Below are positions 1 to 8,902 of a stretch of 64,000 nt of DNA, piece by piece (the first letter of the stretch is position 1; each line of letters opens with the position of its first letter). The notes beneath the pieces are model-generated. The model was not told the origin of the DNA. It worked only from the letters and a program-made list of their open reading frames with translations, and ran no database searches. The translations under genes and the position numbers were made by a program. Source of the stretch: Halorientalis regularis (GTDB lineage Archaea; Halobacteriota; Halobacteria; Halobacteriales; Haloarculaceae); contig NZ_JALJCL010000006.1 in NCBI RefSeq assembly GCF_023698535.1, positions 62,001 through 126,000 on the forward strand, given 5' to 3'.

Positions 1-827
1 ACCGCCTCGTCGAACTCCTCGAGGAACCGGTCAGTCTGGATGCGGTTGCCCGTTTTGCCGTCGAATTCGGTCGGGTCGATCGGCAGCAGAATACGGTCTT
101 TGAACACCTGTTCGTCGGTAAGCGAGAGATACTCCAGTTCAGAAAGTGCCGCGAACGCGTTCGTGTTCTCTTTGAGCCCTTCGAGGTGATTTGGCAGGAC
201 CCCGAACAGCGTAATCTCAGCGGTCCGGTGGCGCTCTTTGAGGTGCTGAGCGAGGTCGGCAAGGATTCCCGAACCGGTCCCCCCGCCGAGGCCAGCCAGG
301 ACTGCGACTTTCCCTTTTTCGGGTAGATCGATGTACTTCGAGATCTGATCGTCTTCGGCGTAGGCTTTATAATAGATTGCTTTCCCGAGCCCCCGTTTTC
401 GGACGACACCCTTCGCAAAGTCGAGGTTTTCGTTGATGTGTTGGGGCTTGATCCACCAGTTCTCAGGGTCCATTCCGTTCCCTTCCGCTATCCGCGGAAC
501 GGCCTCTTCACCGAGTAAATCAATGCTCCCGTCCAGCCTGATATCTTCGGTGACGAGTTTGTATTTGACCTCTATCGACCCGGGTCGCCCCTGATCTGTG
601 TCCCGGACCTCTTCCTCAACCTCTGCGATACGTTGTCGGATGTCCGCGATCCGCTGTTTGTCGTTGTTCTGTTCGCCCTCAGCAGTATCCAGAATGGTAA
701 CGGTCAACGACGGCGGGTCTGGTCTAGGTTCCAGAATCCCACGCAACACCCACTCGGATTCGAGAAGTTCCATCGCGATGGCCTTCCCTGCACCGCCAAC
801 AGCAAAAATCCGGTCTGGAAACTTCAT
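1..827 (-). CDS. tubulin/FtsZ-like GTPase, partial (C-terminus beyond window)
   Basis: The start is the ATG at 825-827, directly preceded in frame by a TAG, so the N-terminus is certain; about 275 residues are visible and the frame is still open at base 1. Near residues 9-14 there is a glycine-rich N-terminal loop (AVGGAGKA) and near residues 181-188 the tubulin/FtsZ signature GLGGGTGSG, which contacts the nucleotide phosphates. The stretch between carries an acidic coiled segment (residues ~55-75). The layout resembles the non-division tubulin-like families (Tubulin_2 type) rather than FtsZ itself, in which the signature comes nearer residue 105. Such proteins are expected to bind GTP and possibly polymerise; the role here is unknown. 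It is divergent from the propeller-pseudokinase gene at 1066, so the two may share a control region. Confidence 0.75.
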   Translation of the reverse strand, partial: MKFPDRIFAVGGAGKAIAMELLESEWVLRGILEPRPDPPSLTVTILDTAEGEQNNDKQRIADIRQRIAEVEEEVRDTDQGRPGSIEVKYKLVTEDIRLDGSIDLLGEEAVPRIAEGNGMDPENWWIKPQHINENLDFAKGVVRKRGLGKAIYYKAYAEDDQISKYIDLPEKGKVAVLAGLGGGTGSGILADLAQHLKERHRTAEITLFGVLPNHLEGLKENTNAFAALSELEYLSLTDEQVFKDRILLPIDPTEFDGKTGNRIQTDRFLEEFDEA

Positions 828-942
828 CTATGGGAGATTGACAGCGGGGCTGACATTAAGTTTTGGATTGTGTAAGACTACGGATAGTGATGTCGATGTT
901 GCCAACGGCTATTCATACCACACTATTCTGTTGCACTAATGA

Positions 943-961
943 ATTTTATAAATATTTTATC
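943..961. promoter_or_regulatory. AT-rich promoter region between divergent genes
   Basis: The 238-bp gap between the tubulin-like gene and the propeller gene contains a run of A/T with overlapping TATA-like hexamers in both directions (TTTTATAAATATTTTAT). It is the only strong TATA-like stretch in the gap, so it could serve either gene. No operator-like palindrome was seen. Confidence 0.4.
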
Positions 962-1065
962 TTGAATAATAGATGAAAGACAGTACTACGGGTCGACAGA
1001 AGTTTCCAAAAAATGTCAAATGGATAAAGATAAATTGATTCGTGATGTGGATTTCGATACTTACT

Positions 1066-4000
1066 ATGAAGGAGTGCCCGAAGTCACGTCGGTCCGTGTT
1101 ACAAACAGTCGCTGGGATAGGAACTATAGGCGCAGTAGGAACGGGGGTCGGAACGGGGCAAACGGAAACAGAATCGTGGCCTCAATTCGGGTACGGTGTG
1201 GCGAACTCGGGCCATGCACCCGAGAACTCAGGCCCCGAATCTGCAGTCGAAGAACAGTGGTTGACGATGACATACGATAGAGTCCTGTCCTCGATAACGG
1301 TAGAAAACGGAAAACTGTATTTTGGGAATCGCCACGGCCTCTACGTGCTTGACAACTCAGACGGTAGCAAAGAGTGGGATTTTGCAGAAGCAGGTATCGT
1401 GTCATCGACCCCGGCGGTCGTAGATGGATCTGTTTACTTTGGCAGTCATGATAATCATGTTTACGCATTAGACGCCAGCGATGGATCGCAACAGTGGACA
1501 TACGAAACGGGGGATTACGTATACTCTTCACCCGTCGTCCAAGATGGGATGGTTGTCGTTGGGAGCGGCGACGGGAACGTGTACGCAATCAATCCATCTA
1601 ACGGCAGGGAGCTATGGAGTGCCCAAACAAGCGGGCCCGTGAACGCTTCGCCAGCTCTGGCGGACGGAACAATTTATATCGGCAGCCGTGATGGAAATGT
1701 GTACGCTCTTGATGCTGATGATGGTGCCAAAAATTGGACATTCGAGACCGGCAGTGGAATAGACTCTTCTCCAGCAGTCGGTGACCGGCAGGTATACGTC
1801 GGGAACCGTGACGGAACCATGTACGCACTGAGTACCGATGATGGGTCACGAGAGTGGACGACTGTGACCAGAGGTACTATTAAATCCTCACCAGCAGTAG
1901 CTTACAACTCCGTCTACGTCGGAAACGGGGACGGTACAATCTACGCACTGAATACACGTGACGGGACGGAACGTTGGTCAGTAGGTACCGGAAGCGCCGT
2001 AGACACGTCACCGGTCGTCGTCGACGGAAGTGTCTACGTCGGAAACGCCGATGATAGACTCCTCGTATATGACCGGAACACAGGTGATATCCAGTGGGGC
2101 ATCGATATCGGCTTAGTGACAAACACGTCGCCTGCGGTCGTCTATGACACAGTGTACGTTGGTGGTACTGATGGAAACGTGTATGCTCTTCGGGAGCAAT
2201 CGGAAGTCTCTGAACCGTTTGGTAGAGATGTACCCACACCAGATTCCCCACCGCCGGAGCCAGATTCGTTGCCACCGACAGTGACAGCAATTTCGGGTTC
2301 TACTGAAGGAACTGGACCCCAAGGTTCCACCGGATCAAATCCGGATACAAACCAGGTACAGACGCCTGCTGAGGCGACGGATTCGGACCCCGGTGGGCCG
2401 CTAACAATTGTAGAGTACCTCGGTCTTGCTGGCATCATCGGGGGAGGCGTGTATGTAGCAGCACGAGCGTATATCAACTCGATTGATTCCTACACTTCGA
2501 CATCGGACGAATCACTGGCTATCGATCTTGATGCTGGTGTTTCGTCCTGGCTCGTATCGGGAGCGTACTCAAACCGGTCAGCATCTGTCCCGACTGAACC
2601 AGGACCTGCCACCGCACCGACAACTGCCTGGAAAGCACTCCCGGAAGATGATGTAGTGGCAACAGAACCAACCGTGATGGGTGGGATAGCTTACGTGGTG
2701 ACAGAGAGTGGTGATCTGCTCTCGATTGATGTAGAATCCGGTGACATTCAGGGGCGTACCGAACTTGATATTGAGGATCCAACACAACCGGTAATCGCTG
2801 AAGAGGGTGTCTTTGTTGGCTGTGAACAGGGGATTGTTGTACTTACAGTGCAGAATGACGATGTATATTGGGGCATAGACATTGATCGAGTTACTTCCCT
2901 CCTTGCTTCTGGGGATGCGCTCTGCGTTGGTTGCGACAACAGCATCCAATCACTGGAGTTGAAGACTGGTAACAAAAAGTGGCAGACGGTCGTGGATGGC
3001 ATCGTCGTTTCAACCGCGGTTGACGAGGATACGGTCTACGCCGCGACTACAACGACAGTTATCGCTCTCGACCGTACAGATGGTGGACAGCGCTGGGTTG
3101 AGGACCACCAAGGACACCGACCGAGTCTTACGATTGAGGATGTACTGGTAGTTTCGACACAACAAACTCTCTCATTTCGTGATCCCGACACCGGCGTAGA
3201 ACTGGAGAGGAAAGTGACGAAGACCCAACAGACACCAGTAGCACTCGCTCACAACTGTCTCTATCACGTGACGGAATCCACGGTTCGTGCGCTCAACTCC
3301 GAAGGTGAGGAAGTCTGGCAAAAACCACTGGACGCAACAACACCGCCGGTGGTCGTCGGTAAAACGGTATACGTCGGCACGGACAGTGACTTGGTCGCAC
3401 TCGATGCCACGAATGGAGAGTACCGCTTCACGCACGAACTCCATAGAGTCCAGTCGCGGCCAGTTGTCGTTGGTAATACGATCCTCTGTCGGACTGCTGA
3501 TGGTGCGTTAACAGCCATTTCTGGTGAGTTGGGTGAGCAACCCACTTCACCTCCGAAGACAAGTCTTGAGAAAGAAGAACTCGGTACGGATTCTGACGAC
3601 AGAACGGGTTCTCTTGCTGACGGACAAGACGACGTATCAGCCACTGGTACGGATCGTTCAAGAGATACCATCGCCACTGCATTCTCTCGGGACTGTGGGC
3701 GTATTGCATCGGCTAGAGTTGTTGACGACACTGGGCCAGTCCACGTCTACGACGGACGCTTCGTCGACAGTCAGGTCGACAAAAATCACCGTATCTACGC
3801 TCTCGCCACGGACTGTAATCAGGATGCCGCGGTGACTGCGTTCCTCAACACTGCTCGTCAGTGGCGAGGTATCAGCAAGAATACCTATATCACATCGGTC
3901 ATTGATGTGGGTGAGGAACCTCGCCCGTGGGTTGGGTTCGATCCCGGTATCGGTCACTTAGACGACCAGTTAGAGCCACTCAGTATCGCAGAACGAGTAG

Positions 4001-4476
4001 AAATCATTACCGATCTGGCTGAGGCTATTCGGACTGCAGGGATGTACAACGTCGTTCACGGGGCATTGCGACCAGAGGTCATTTATTATTCCCATAGGGG
4101 AGAAAATGATCGAACTGCGACAGTCGCTGACTGGGGCCTCCAATCTGCTGTTCAAAGAACCATGGGTGATGCCCAGGCTCTAACACCATACACCGCTCCA
4201 GAACAACTTAACAGCGAAAATAGTAACAATCAAACTGATGTCTACCGGCTCGGTGCAGTGGCATACTACATACTCACTGGGAATGAACCGTTCTCTGATG
4301 CTACTCAACTAAGAGCCGGAATTCGTAATGGTGATCTGACAGCCCCTAGCGAGCGAACCCCATCACTCCCACCCGATGTCGATGATGTAATCGCAACGGC
4401 GATGGCGGATGACCCTGAGCAACGATTTGCGTCGCCCTATGACCTCAAGCGCCAGTTGAGAGCCGCAATGCGCTAA
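1066..4476 (+). CDS. Tat-exported PQQ beta-propeller protein with TM segment and C-terminal pseudokinase domain
   Basis: The ATG at 1066 was chosen because it places a twin-arginine signal (KSRRSVLQTVAGIG) at the N-terminus; an upstream ATG at 1042 adds eight unlikely residues. Residues ~35-370 hold about eight blades of the PQQ/WD-like type (repeated SSPAVVDGSVYFGS...YALDASDGSQQW), followed by a proline/threonine-rich linker and one membrane segment (~446-470). Residues ~510-800 are a second, more diverged propeller and ~880-1136 a kinase-like domain with DWG, a TAPEQ activation-segment motif and DVYRLGAVAYYILTG. The catalytic loop reads HGALRPEVI, so the HRD aspartate and the metal-binding asparagine are missing, and no VAIK lysine is evident: a probable pseudokinase. 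Inferred topology is an outer sensor propeller with an inner propeller and pseudokinase. Confidence 0.8.
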   Translation: MKECPKSRRSVLQTVAGIGTIGAVGTGVGTGQTETESWPQFGYGVANSGHAPENSGPESAVEEQWLTMTYDRVLSSITVENGKLYFGNRHGLYVLDNSDGSKEWDFAEAGIVSSTPAVVDGSVYFGSHDNHVYALDASDGSQQWTYETGDYVYSSPVVQDGMVVVGSGDGNVYAINPSNGRELWSAQTSGPVNASPALADGTIYIGSRDGNVYALDADDGAKNWTFETGSGIDSSPAVGDRQVYVGNRDGTMYALSTDDGSREWTTVTRGTIKSSPAVAYNSVYVGNGDGTIYALNTRDGTERWSVGTGSAVDTSPVVVDGSVYVGNADDRLLVYDRNTGDIQWGIDIGLVTNTSPAVVYDTVYVGGTDGNVYALREQSEVSEPFGRDVPTPDSPPPEPDSLPPTVTAISGSTEGTGPQGSTGSNPDTNQVQTPAEATDSDPGGPLTIVEYLGLAGIIGGGVYVAARAYINSIDSYTSTSDESLAIDLDAGVSSWLVSGAYSNRSASVPTEPGPATAPTTAWKALPEDDVVATEPTVMGGIAYVVTESGDLLSIDVESGDIQGRTELDIEDPTQPVIAEEGVFVGCEQGIVVLTVQNDDVYWGIDIDRVTSLLASGDALCVGCDNSIQSLELKTGNKKWQTVVDGIVVSTAVDEDTVYAATTTTVIALDRTDGGQRWVEDHQGHRPSLTIEDVLVVSTQQTLSFRDPDTGVELERKVTKTQQTPVALAHNCLYHVTESTVRALNSEGEEVWQKPLDATTPPVVVGKTVYVGTDSDLVALDATNGEYRFTHELHRVQSRPVVVGNTILCRTADGALTAISGELGEQPTSPPKTSLEKEELGTDSDDRTGSLADGQDDVSATGTDRSRDTIATAFSRDCGRIASARVVDDTGPVHVYDGRFVDSQVDKNHRIYALATDCNQDAAVTAFLNTARQWRGISKNTYITSVIDVGEEPRPWVGFDPGIGHLDDQLEPLSIAERVEIITDLAEAIRTAGMYNVVHGALRPEVIYYSHRGENDRTATVADWGLQSAVQRTMGDAQALTPYTAPEQLNSENSNNQTDVYRLGAVAYYILTGNEPFSDATQLRAGIRNGDLTAPSERTPSLPPDVDDVIATAMADDPEQRFASPYDLKRQLRAAMR

Positions 4477-4576
4477 GCGAGTTCCGAGTCCACTTGAAAA
4501 AAGCGGGAGTGTCTGTTGGTACGCACAAATTGGGATTATAGCACAGTAAAGTATTCAATCAAGGATACGGCGGGGA

Positions 4577-5611
4577 TCAAATCGCGTTATTAAGATCACG
4601 TTTGAAATCATATGCTGAGTTGTATCGATGCGTAGAGTCTATCTCCATTGCCCGCACAATTGGTGCGTCAAGTTCAGGTGGGATATCAGGTGCTAGTTCG
4701 CTTGGAGGAACAAGCTCACTGTTCATAATCGCGCCAGCAAGGTCGGATTCATCTGCGAACGGTTCACGGCCAGTGAAGAGCCAGTACGAGATCGCACCGA
4801 GTCGGTAAATATCAGTTGCCTCACTTGTTGATCCGTCCATATTAGGAGTGACCTGTTCCGGGGCGGTAAACGGTGTAACATCCAAAGACTCATTGCTTTT
4901 TTCTATGGCATCGGTGAGCCCCCAATCGCCAACCAGTGTCTGTCCCTCGTTGCTGGTCCAGATAACATCCGGTGAGAGTGACAAATGGCGTGTATTATAT
5001 AATCCAGCGTTGCGAATCGCTTCGGCCGCATCAGTGGCGATGGCTACTGCTTCTTTCACATCCAGATTGCCATCGAGGGATGATAGCCGGTAGCCCTCAC
5101 TGGCCTCAACAACCACCCAGGGAAAAGAGGAGGTATCGTCCCAGTCATAAACGGTGACAACATTAGGGTGCGTACTCACGTTGCTCCACTGCCGGACGGC
5201 AGACAAGAAAACATCGGTATCATAGGATGCATCCTCTACTGGCGTCAGAATTCGGACCGCACTGTCCTCGGTAACCAGTGTCCCAGTATATGTAAGCAGG
5301 CCTGCTCGCACTCCTTTCCGCGTAACATCAACAACACCATCAACCGACGCTGGAAATGTATCAGCACTTGTCGATAAATCAGTTGTATTTGAGTTGTCTC
5401 TCGCTAATTTCTTGTCTTTAGTTGTACTATCTTCCTCAGTGGTTGAATCGATTTTCAGGTCATTGTTTGCCGTTGTGCGCGTGGACTCTCTGTTCGAAGG
5501 TTTACGCCCAACATAGAGGTAAGCGCTACCAAGTAAAATGACGCCAACGAACCCCAAGAAGCCGATTATCCGAATTAGGAGTGCTACCGAACTGCTATTG
5601 CTGATTATCAT
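4577..5611 (-). CDS. membrane-anchored pseudokinase in the ParA operon
   Basis: ATG at 5611 gives 344 residues; a TTG at 5620 is an alternative, and both lie 6-15 bases after the stop of the upstream gene, so this is the third gene of the parA operon. One N-terminal membrane helix (VALLIRIIGFLGFVGVILLG) ends in RKPSNR, predicting a cytoplasmic C-terminus; a ~60-residue Ser/Thr/Asp linker follows. The kinase-like domain (~95-344) has a GDWG motif, TPFTAPEQ, TDIYRLGAISYWLFTG and a C-lobe arginine (HRYNSAYDFKRDL). The catalytic loop is HLSLSPDVI, so the HRD aspartate is replaced by serine, and the VAIK lysine position is not lysine. The C-lobe is clearly related to the three large propeller proteins nearby. 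Convergent with the gene ending at 4476. Confidence 0.75.
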   Translation of the reverse strand: MIISNSSSVALLIRIIGFLGFVGVILLGSAYLYVGRKPSNRESTRTTANNDLKIDSTTEEDSTTKDKKLARDNSNTTDLSTSADTFPASVDGVVDVTRKGVRAGLLTYTGTLVTEDSAVRILTPVEDASYDTDVFLSAVRQWSNVSTHPNVVTVYDWDDTSSFPWVVVEASEGYRLSSLDGNLDVKEAVAIATDAAEAIRNAGLYNTRHLSLSPDVIWTSNEGQTLVGDWGLTDAIEKSNESLDVTPFTAPEQVTPNMDGSTSEATDIYRLGAISYWLFTGREPFADESDLAGAIMNSELVPPSELAPDIPPELDAPIVRAMEIDSTHRYNSAYDFKRDLNNAI

Positions 5612-5626
5612 GTTTTTCAAATCTTG

Positions 5627-6040
5627 TTATTCATTTTCGCGTTGGTCGAGGACGATATCCTTGAGGTCAGGATTCTCGAGGCCGGCTTTGATCAAACCTT
5701 CGTAGAAGTGCTTGTTCAGTTCAATCTCCTCGCCATCGTTGATCATCAACTCACCGTTGATTTTTCGATACCGGTCTTTCATCCGATCAACGAGATCTGC
5801 GCTGATATACATCGCCGTGTGAGGGCGATCCCGACGAGTATCGGTTTTAGAGCTTCCAGCCGATTCACTTCCACTGTCTGTCTCATCCGTCTCAGATGTA
5901 TTATCTATCTTATCCGTCTTATCCACACTATCCGAACTCTCCGTCTCTTCGGTCTGTGATGATTCAGACGCACTGCTCTCTTCTTCTTGATCCGGTTCAA
6001 TGGGGTCAAATCGGTCCTTGAGGGGATTATTGTCGCTCAC
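5627..6040 (-). CDS. acidic partition-accessory protein, possible DNA binding C-terminus
   Basis: The GTG start overlaps the ParA stop by four bases (GTGA) and is preceded by a GGAGG Shine-Dalgarno, so translation is probably coupled. Residues 1-70 are low-complexity Ser/Glu/Asp/Thr, typical of disordered halophilic tails. The C-terminal ~65 residues (RPHTAMYISADLVDRMKDRY onward) look like a compact fold with a beta strand followed by helices, as in ribbon-helix-helix or similar centromere-binding adaptors. Position directly after a ParA gene fits the ParB role. The family assignment is inference; no specific catalytic motif is present. Confidence 0.6.
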   Translation of the reverse strand: MSDNNPLKDRFDPIEPDQEEESSASESSQTEETESSDSVDKTDKIDNTSETDETDSGSESAGSSKTDTRRDRPHTAMYISADLVDRMKDRYRKINGELMINDGEEIELNKHFYEGLIKAGLENPDLKDIVLDQRENE

Positions 6041-6846
6041 AGGAATTCCTCCACGTAGTTTGCGATTCGATTATAAGAAGCAATGACATCCTCCTGAGCG
6101 TCGGCGTCCCAGGGATAACCGGCTTCCTCGGGATCGTACTGGAATATCGAGGTCCGGTACTCGATTGCGTGTTCCACGACGTCACGCTCGGGAACGCTGA
6201 ACACGTACTCCCTGCCGAACGTTTCGGAGAACCATTCCTCGACCTCGCGGGCAACATTCCCCTGAGAGGGGACTTCGTTCAGGACAGCGCCCATCGTCTT
6301 GATGTCGTACTGGTCGAACTTCTCCTCGATAGTCTCGATCTCGTCGAACAGGATCTCCAGACTGTCTCTTGCAATCGTATTCGGATGACTGGGGAACAGC
6401 ACGTTCTCGCTGGCAATGAGTGCGCCGTCGGATAGTGGTCCCAAATTCGGCGGGCTGTCGACCAGAATCAGGTCGTAATCCGCATCCAGTCTGTCGACGG
6501 CTTTCCGCAGCGCTTCGTGACCACCAGCTTCGGAGTAGAGATACTTCTCGAGGTTGAAGTTCTTGAGATGACTGAGGACCATGTCGAACTCGTCAGTTTC
6601 GACGATCAACTGGTCTAAATCGCCGTATGTGAGCTGGCCCATGTCGCTCAGGACATCGAACAGTGCGTAGTCCGAGTTTCGGTACTCTTCTCGGAGCCCC
6701 ATCTTGAGCGTGGCTCCGCCCTGGGGATCAGCGTCGACGACCAGTACGTCGTGCCCTCAAGCAGACATCGCGCCTGCGAGGTTGATTGTCGTCGTTGACT
6801 TGCCGACCCCGCCTTTCTGCATCGCGATTGTAATTCGGAATGTCAT
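6037..6846 (-). pseudogene. parA: ParA/MinD-family partition ATPase with in-frame TGA
   Basis: The ATG at 6846 begins a ParA protein with the deviant Walker A box QKGGVGKSTTT at residues 10-20. Codon 30 (6757-6759) is TGA, after which the same frame continues without a break with the Walker A' strand VLVVDADPQG, then LILVDSPPNLG (Walker B region), for 269 codons in all. The stop falls where related proteins usually have arginine in an (S/A)-x-R-G-H/Y motif, and CGA to TGA is one transition. A restart at the ATG at 6702 would yield a 221-residue protein without the P-loop. It may be a true nonsense mutation, a sequencing error or a recoded stop. The rest of the gene shows no decay, so inactivation, if real, is recent. 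Confidence 0.8.
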
Positions 6847-7150
6847 GGATTATCCGTCTTGCATGGATTATCCGTCCAATCCATCTTATCGATGTTAGTC
6901 ATATGGTACACTACCCGTATAAACCTACGTCAGACGCTCCAGGAGAAGCGGATTCAACTTCAGAAGTTCTATCGGATTATCCACCTAATGCGTATTATAC
7001 GTACAAGCCATAACTGGTGGTTTTCTTGGCTTACCCGAACTACACGGACTATGCTGGTAATCCATCTAAAACATATTATACGTATAATCCATAACAGACG
7101 GATTTCTCGGCTTACCCAGATTATATGTATTATACGGATTATACAGGTTA
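6844..7150. repeat. AT-rich iterated repeats upstream of parA, candidate centromere/operator
   Basis: Non-coding DNA between parA and the integrase is packed with related short repeats. CATGGATTATCCGTC occurs at 6844-6858 and again at 6862-6876. A larger imperfect direct repeat of ~45 bp begins at 6991 and 7072 (TATTATACGTA, then CCATAAC, then TTTCT-GGCTTACCC), offset 81 bp. The core TATTATACG also appears at 7128-7136 and GGATTAT in several places; some copies are nearly palindromic (TATTATACGTATAA). Clusters of this kind upstream of parA are usual for partition sites and autoregulatory operators, and the small acidic protein of the operon is the obvious ligand. The function is inferred. Confidence 0.55.
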
Positions 7151-7234
7151 GAAGGGTGGCACGTATTTTCCGGGATTATCGAGCTCATGCGTATCATCTA
7201 CTCACTTCGATCGATTCACAGAGGAAGAGGAGAC

Positions 7235-8476
7235 CTACTCGCCTTCAGATGGAGAAGATCCGTCGTTTTCCGTCTCATTTTCGCGCACACGCTGGTCGCC
7301 GTCGTGTTCTTCGAAGGCTGTCGTCACGCGATCTGCGAGTTCAGCGGCCTCGATGTGGGAGTAATGCTCGCGAACGATTTGCTCAGAGTTATCCAGGACA
7401 CGCGCAGCTTCGGCATGGCCGTATTTCCGGACGAGGACTTCACCGACACCCCGTCGTGCCCCGTGCGGTGCGAGGTAGCCGTGCCTGTCATCGTTGAGGT
7501 CGACGCCTGCGTCGGCTGTGAGTCGCTTCAGGATCTCACGACCACCGTGTGTCGTCAGTGCTGGCGGCTGCACGTCGTGTTCAGTACACAGCTCGATCAT
7601 CGACAGCTCGCCGTCGGTGACGTTCTCCGTCCGAATTGCGTCAGCTTCAGCCGTATCGTAGCCTCGATCGGTTAGTTGCTGGGAGAACGTCTTCGCGAGT
7701 GTTGCGTGCGAGAGTGTGGGAAACACCGGCCACTCCTCGCTGGGCGGGTCGAGCGGTTTCCTGAGCTGCGTAAAGGCGGATTTCGCGAGATCAGGGAGCG
7801 CACGGTCGTCCCACTTCTGCTTCTTCGCGAAGACCTGGATGCTGTTGTCGTCGAGGGATACATCGGCCCACCGGAGGCCGTCACGACCACGTCGGTCGTC
7901 ACTCGATTGTGCCAACACCTCGGCGCCGCGTACGCCCGAAAAACAGAGCAGGTACACGAGTGCCCGGTCGCGGCAGGCTTTGATCGCCCCGTGTCGATCC
8001 TCTCGGACAGTGTCGATCGCGTCGTGGGCCTGCTCGTCGACGAACGCGAGCAGTTGCTGGCGCTGCTCTGATGACCACGCCTGTTGCTCGCCGCTTTTCC
8101 GGCCGGTGTCCTCGGGAAGGAGCTCTTTTGTTCTGGTTCGTTGCGCGATGTTTCCAGCGAGATAGCCTTCTCTCGTCGCCCAACCGCAGAACGCCGAGAT
8201 GTGGCTGTAGTAGTTCCGAACGGTCGAATCGGCCCAGCCCTGTTTCCCCAGGTACCGAGCGTACTCCCGGAGGTCGCGGACGTCCAGCTCGGCGAACGTC
8301 ACGTCGCTCGACAAGTCATCGTCTTCGATAAAGTCGATGAAGCGGTCGAGTTCGCGAGAGGCGTCGCGACGATACGTGCCGCTCTTCCCCTCAGGGCCTT
8401 TCCCCTGGTCGGTGAGGTAGTCCTCGACGACGTCGACAATGGGCGTCGCTGCCGCATCTGGTCGCTGATCAGTCAA
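7235..8476 (-). CDS. tyrosine recombinase/integrase (XerC/D-like)
   Basis: A TTG start at 8476 is chosen because GGAGGT lies exactly eight bases upstream; the frame is open to a GTG at 8644 but that extension is low in protein character. The 413-residue product has an N-terminal SAM-like core-binding domain (~15-110: YLTDQGKG, TYRRDASRELDRFIDF) and a C-terminal catalytic domain with the arginine in SGVRGAEVL, the HxxR box in APHGARRG and the nucleophilic tyrosine in VREHYSHIE. The domain order and motifs are those of haloarchaeal XerC-like integrases found in plasmids and genomic islands. It lies next to parA and the repeat cluster and probably served in integration or dimer resolution of the element. 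Confidence 0.85.
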   Translation of the reverse strand: MTDQRPDAAATPIVDVVEDYLTDQGKGPEGKSGTYRRDASRELDRFIDFIEDDDLSSDVTFAELDVRDLREYARYLGKQGWADSTVRNYYSHISAFCGWATREGYLAGNIAQRTRTKELLPEDTGRKSGEQQAWSSEQRQQLLAFVDEQAHDAIDTVREDRHGAIKACRDRALVYLLCFSGVRGAEVLAQSSDDRRGRDGLRWADVSLDDNSIQVFAKKQKWDDRALPDLAKSAFTQLRKPLDPPSEEWPVFPTLSHATLAKTFSQQLTDRGYDTAEADAIRTENVTDGELSMIELCTEHDVQPPALTTHGGREILKRLTADAGVDLNDDRHGYLAPHGARRGVGEVLVRKYGHAEAARVLDNSEQIVREHYSHIEAAELADRVTTAFEEHDGDQRVRENETENDGSSPSEGE

Positions 8477-8902
8477 CGAGATCGACCTCCGGCGATTTCC
8501 CCGGTCGAAACCAGGGTTTTGAGCGGTTGCATCTGACTCGCTTTGGTGGAGGGCAGCCACCCTCTTGAAACTGGTTACTCTTCCTCGACAAAGAGTAACC
8601 AAAAGTGCGAATCTAGCAAAAGTCGAATTCGCCAATTTCAGCACCTCTATCCCAGATATTCAGGCTTTTTAATTCCTATATACTATATATCGCTATACGG
8701 ATTTTAGCAAGGAGAAGTTGAGACTACAGCGGGTATAGCGGGTGTATAATGCGTGGTTTCGGCCGATTCAGTGATCGGAAACCGACTCAGATTACCCTCC
8801 AGACGGCACATTCTGTTGAACTTCCAACCATATACGCGAATTTCCACGACTTTCGACAGCGTAGCCACTCAGACGCCGGGCTACCACGGGTAGAGCTCCT
8901 CG
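8477..8902. other. gene-free gap between integrase and transposase
   Basis: No convincing gene. It contains the long inverted repeat at 8572-8601, a very AT-rich stretch at 8668-8705 with overlapping TATA-like sequences (TATATACTATATAT), short repeats of AGCGGGTAT (~8730-8750) and an imperfect hairpin GGTTTC...GAAACC at about 8756-8784. The last could be near one end of the insertion sequence, but matching terminal repeats could not be identified. Confidence 0.4.
8572..8601. repeat. 11-bp perfect inverted repeat upstream of the integrase
   Basis: TGGTTACTCTT (8572-8582) and AAGAGTAACCA (8591-8601) are perfect inverted copies with an 8-base spacer, about 100 bases upstream of the integrase start. 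It could be an operator for the integrase, an arm-type recombinase site or a hairpin in the leader. Confidence 0.5.

Noticed and set aside
1020-1280. Plus-strand 86-codon frame overlapping the start of the first propeller gene.
   Set aside because: The first 20 codons look protein-like, but the frame then runs out of phase through the Tat signal and propeller of the real gene and turns arginine-rich.
6757-6759. Selenocysteine or programmed recoding of the ParA TGA.
   Set aside because: No nearby SECIS-like structure was noticed and the position is normally arginine; mutation or a sequencing error is simpler.
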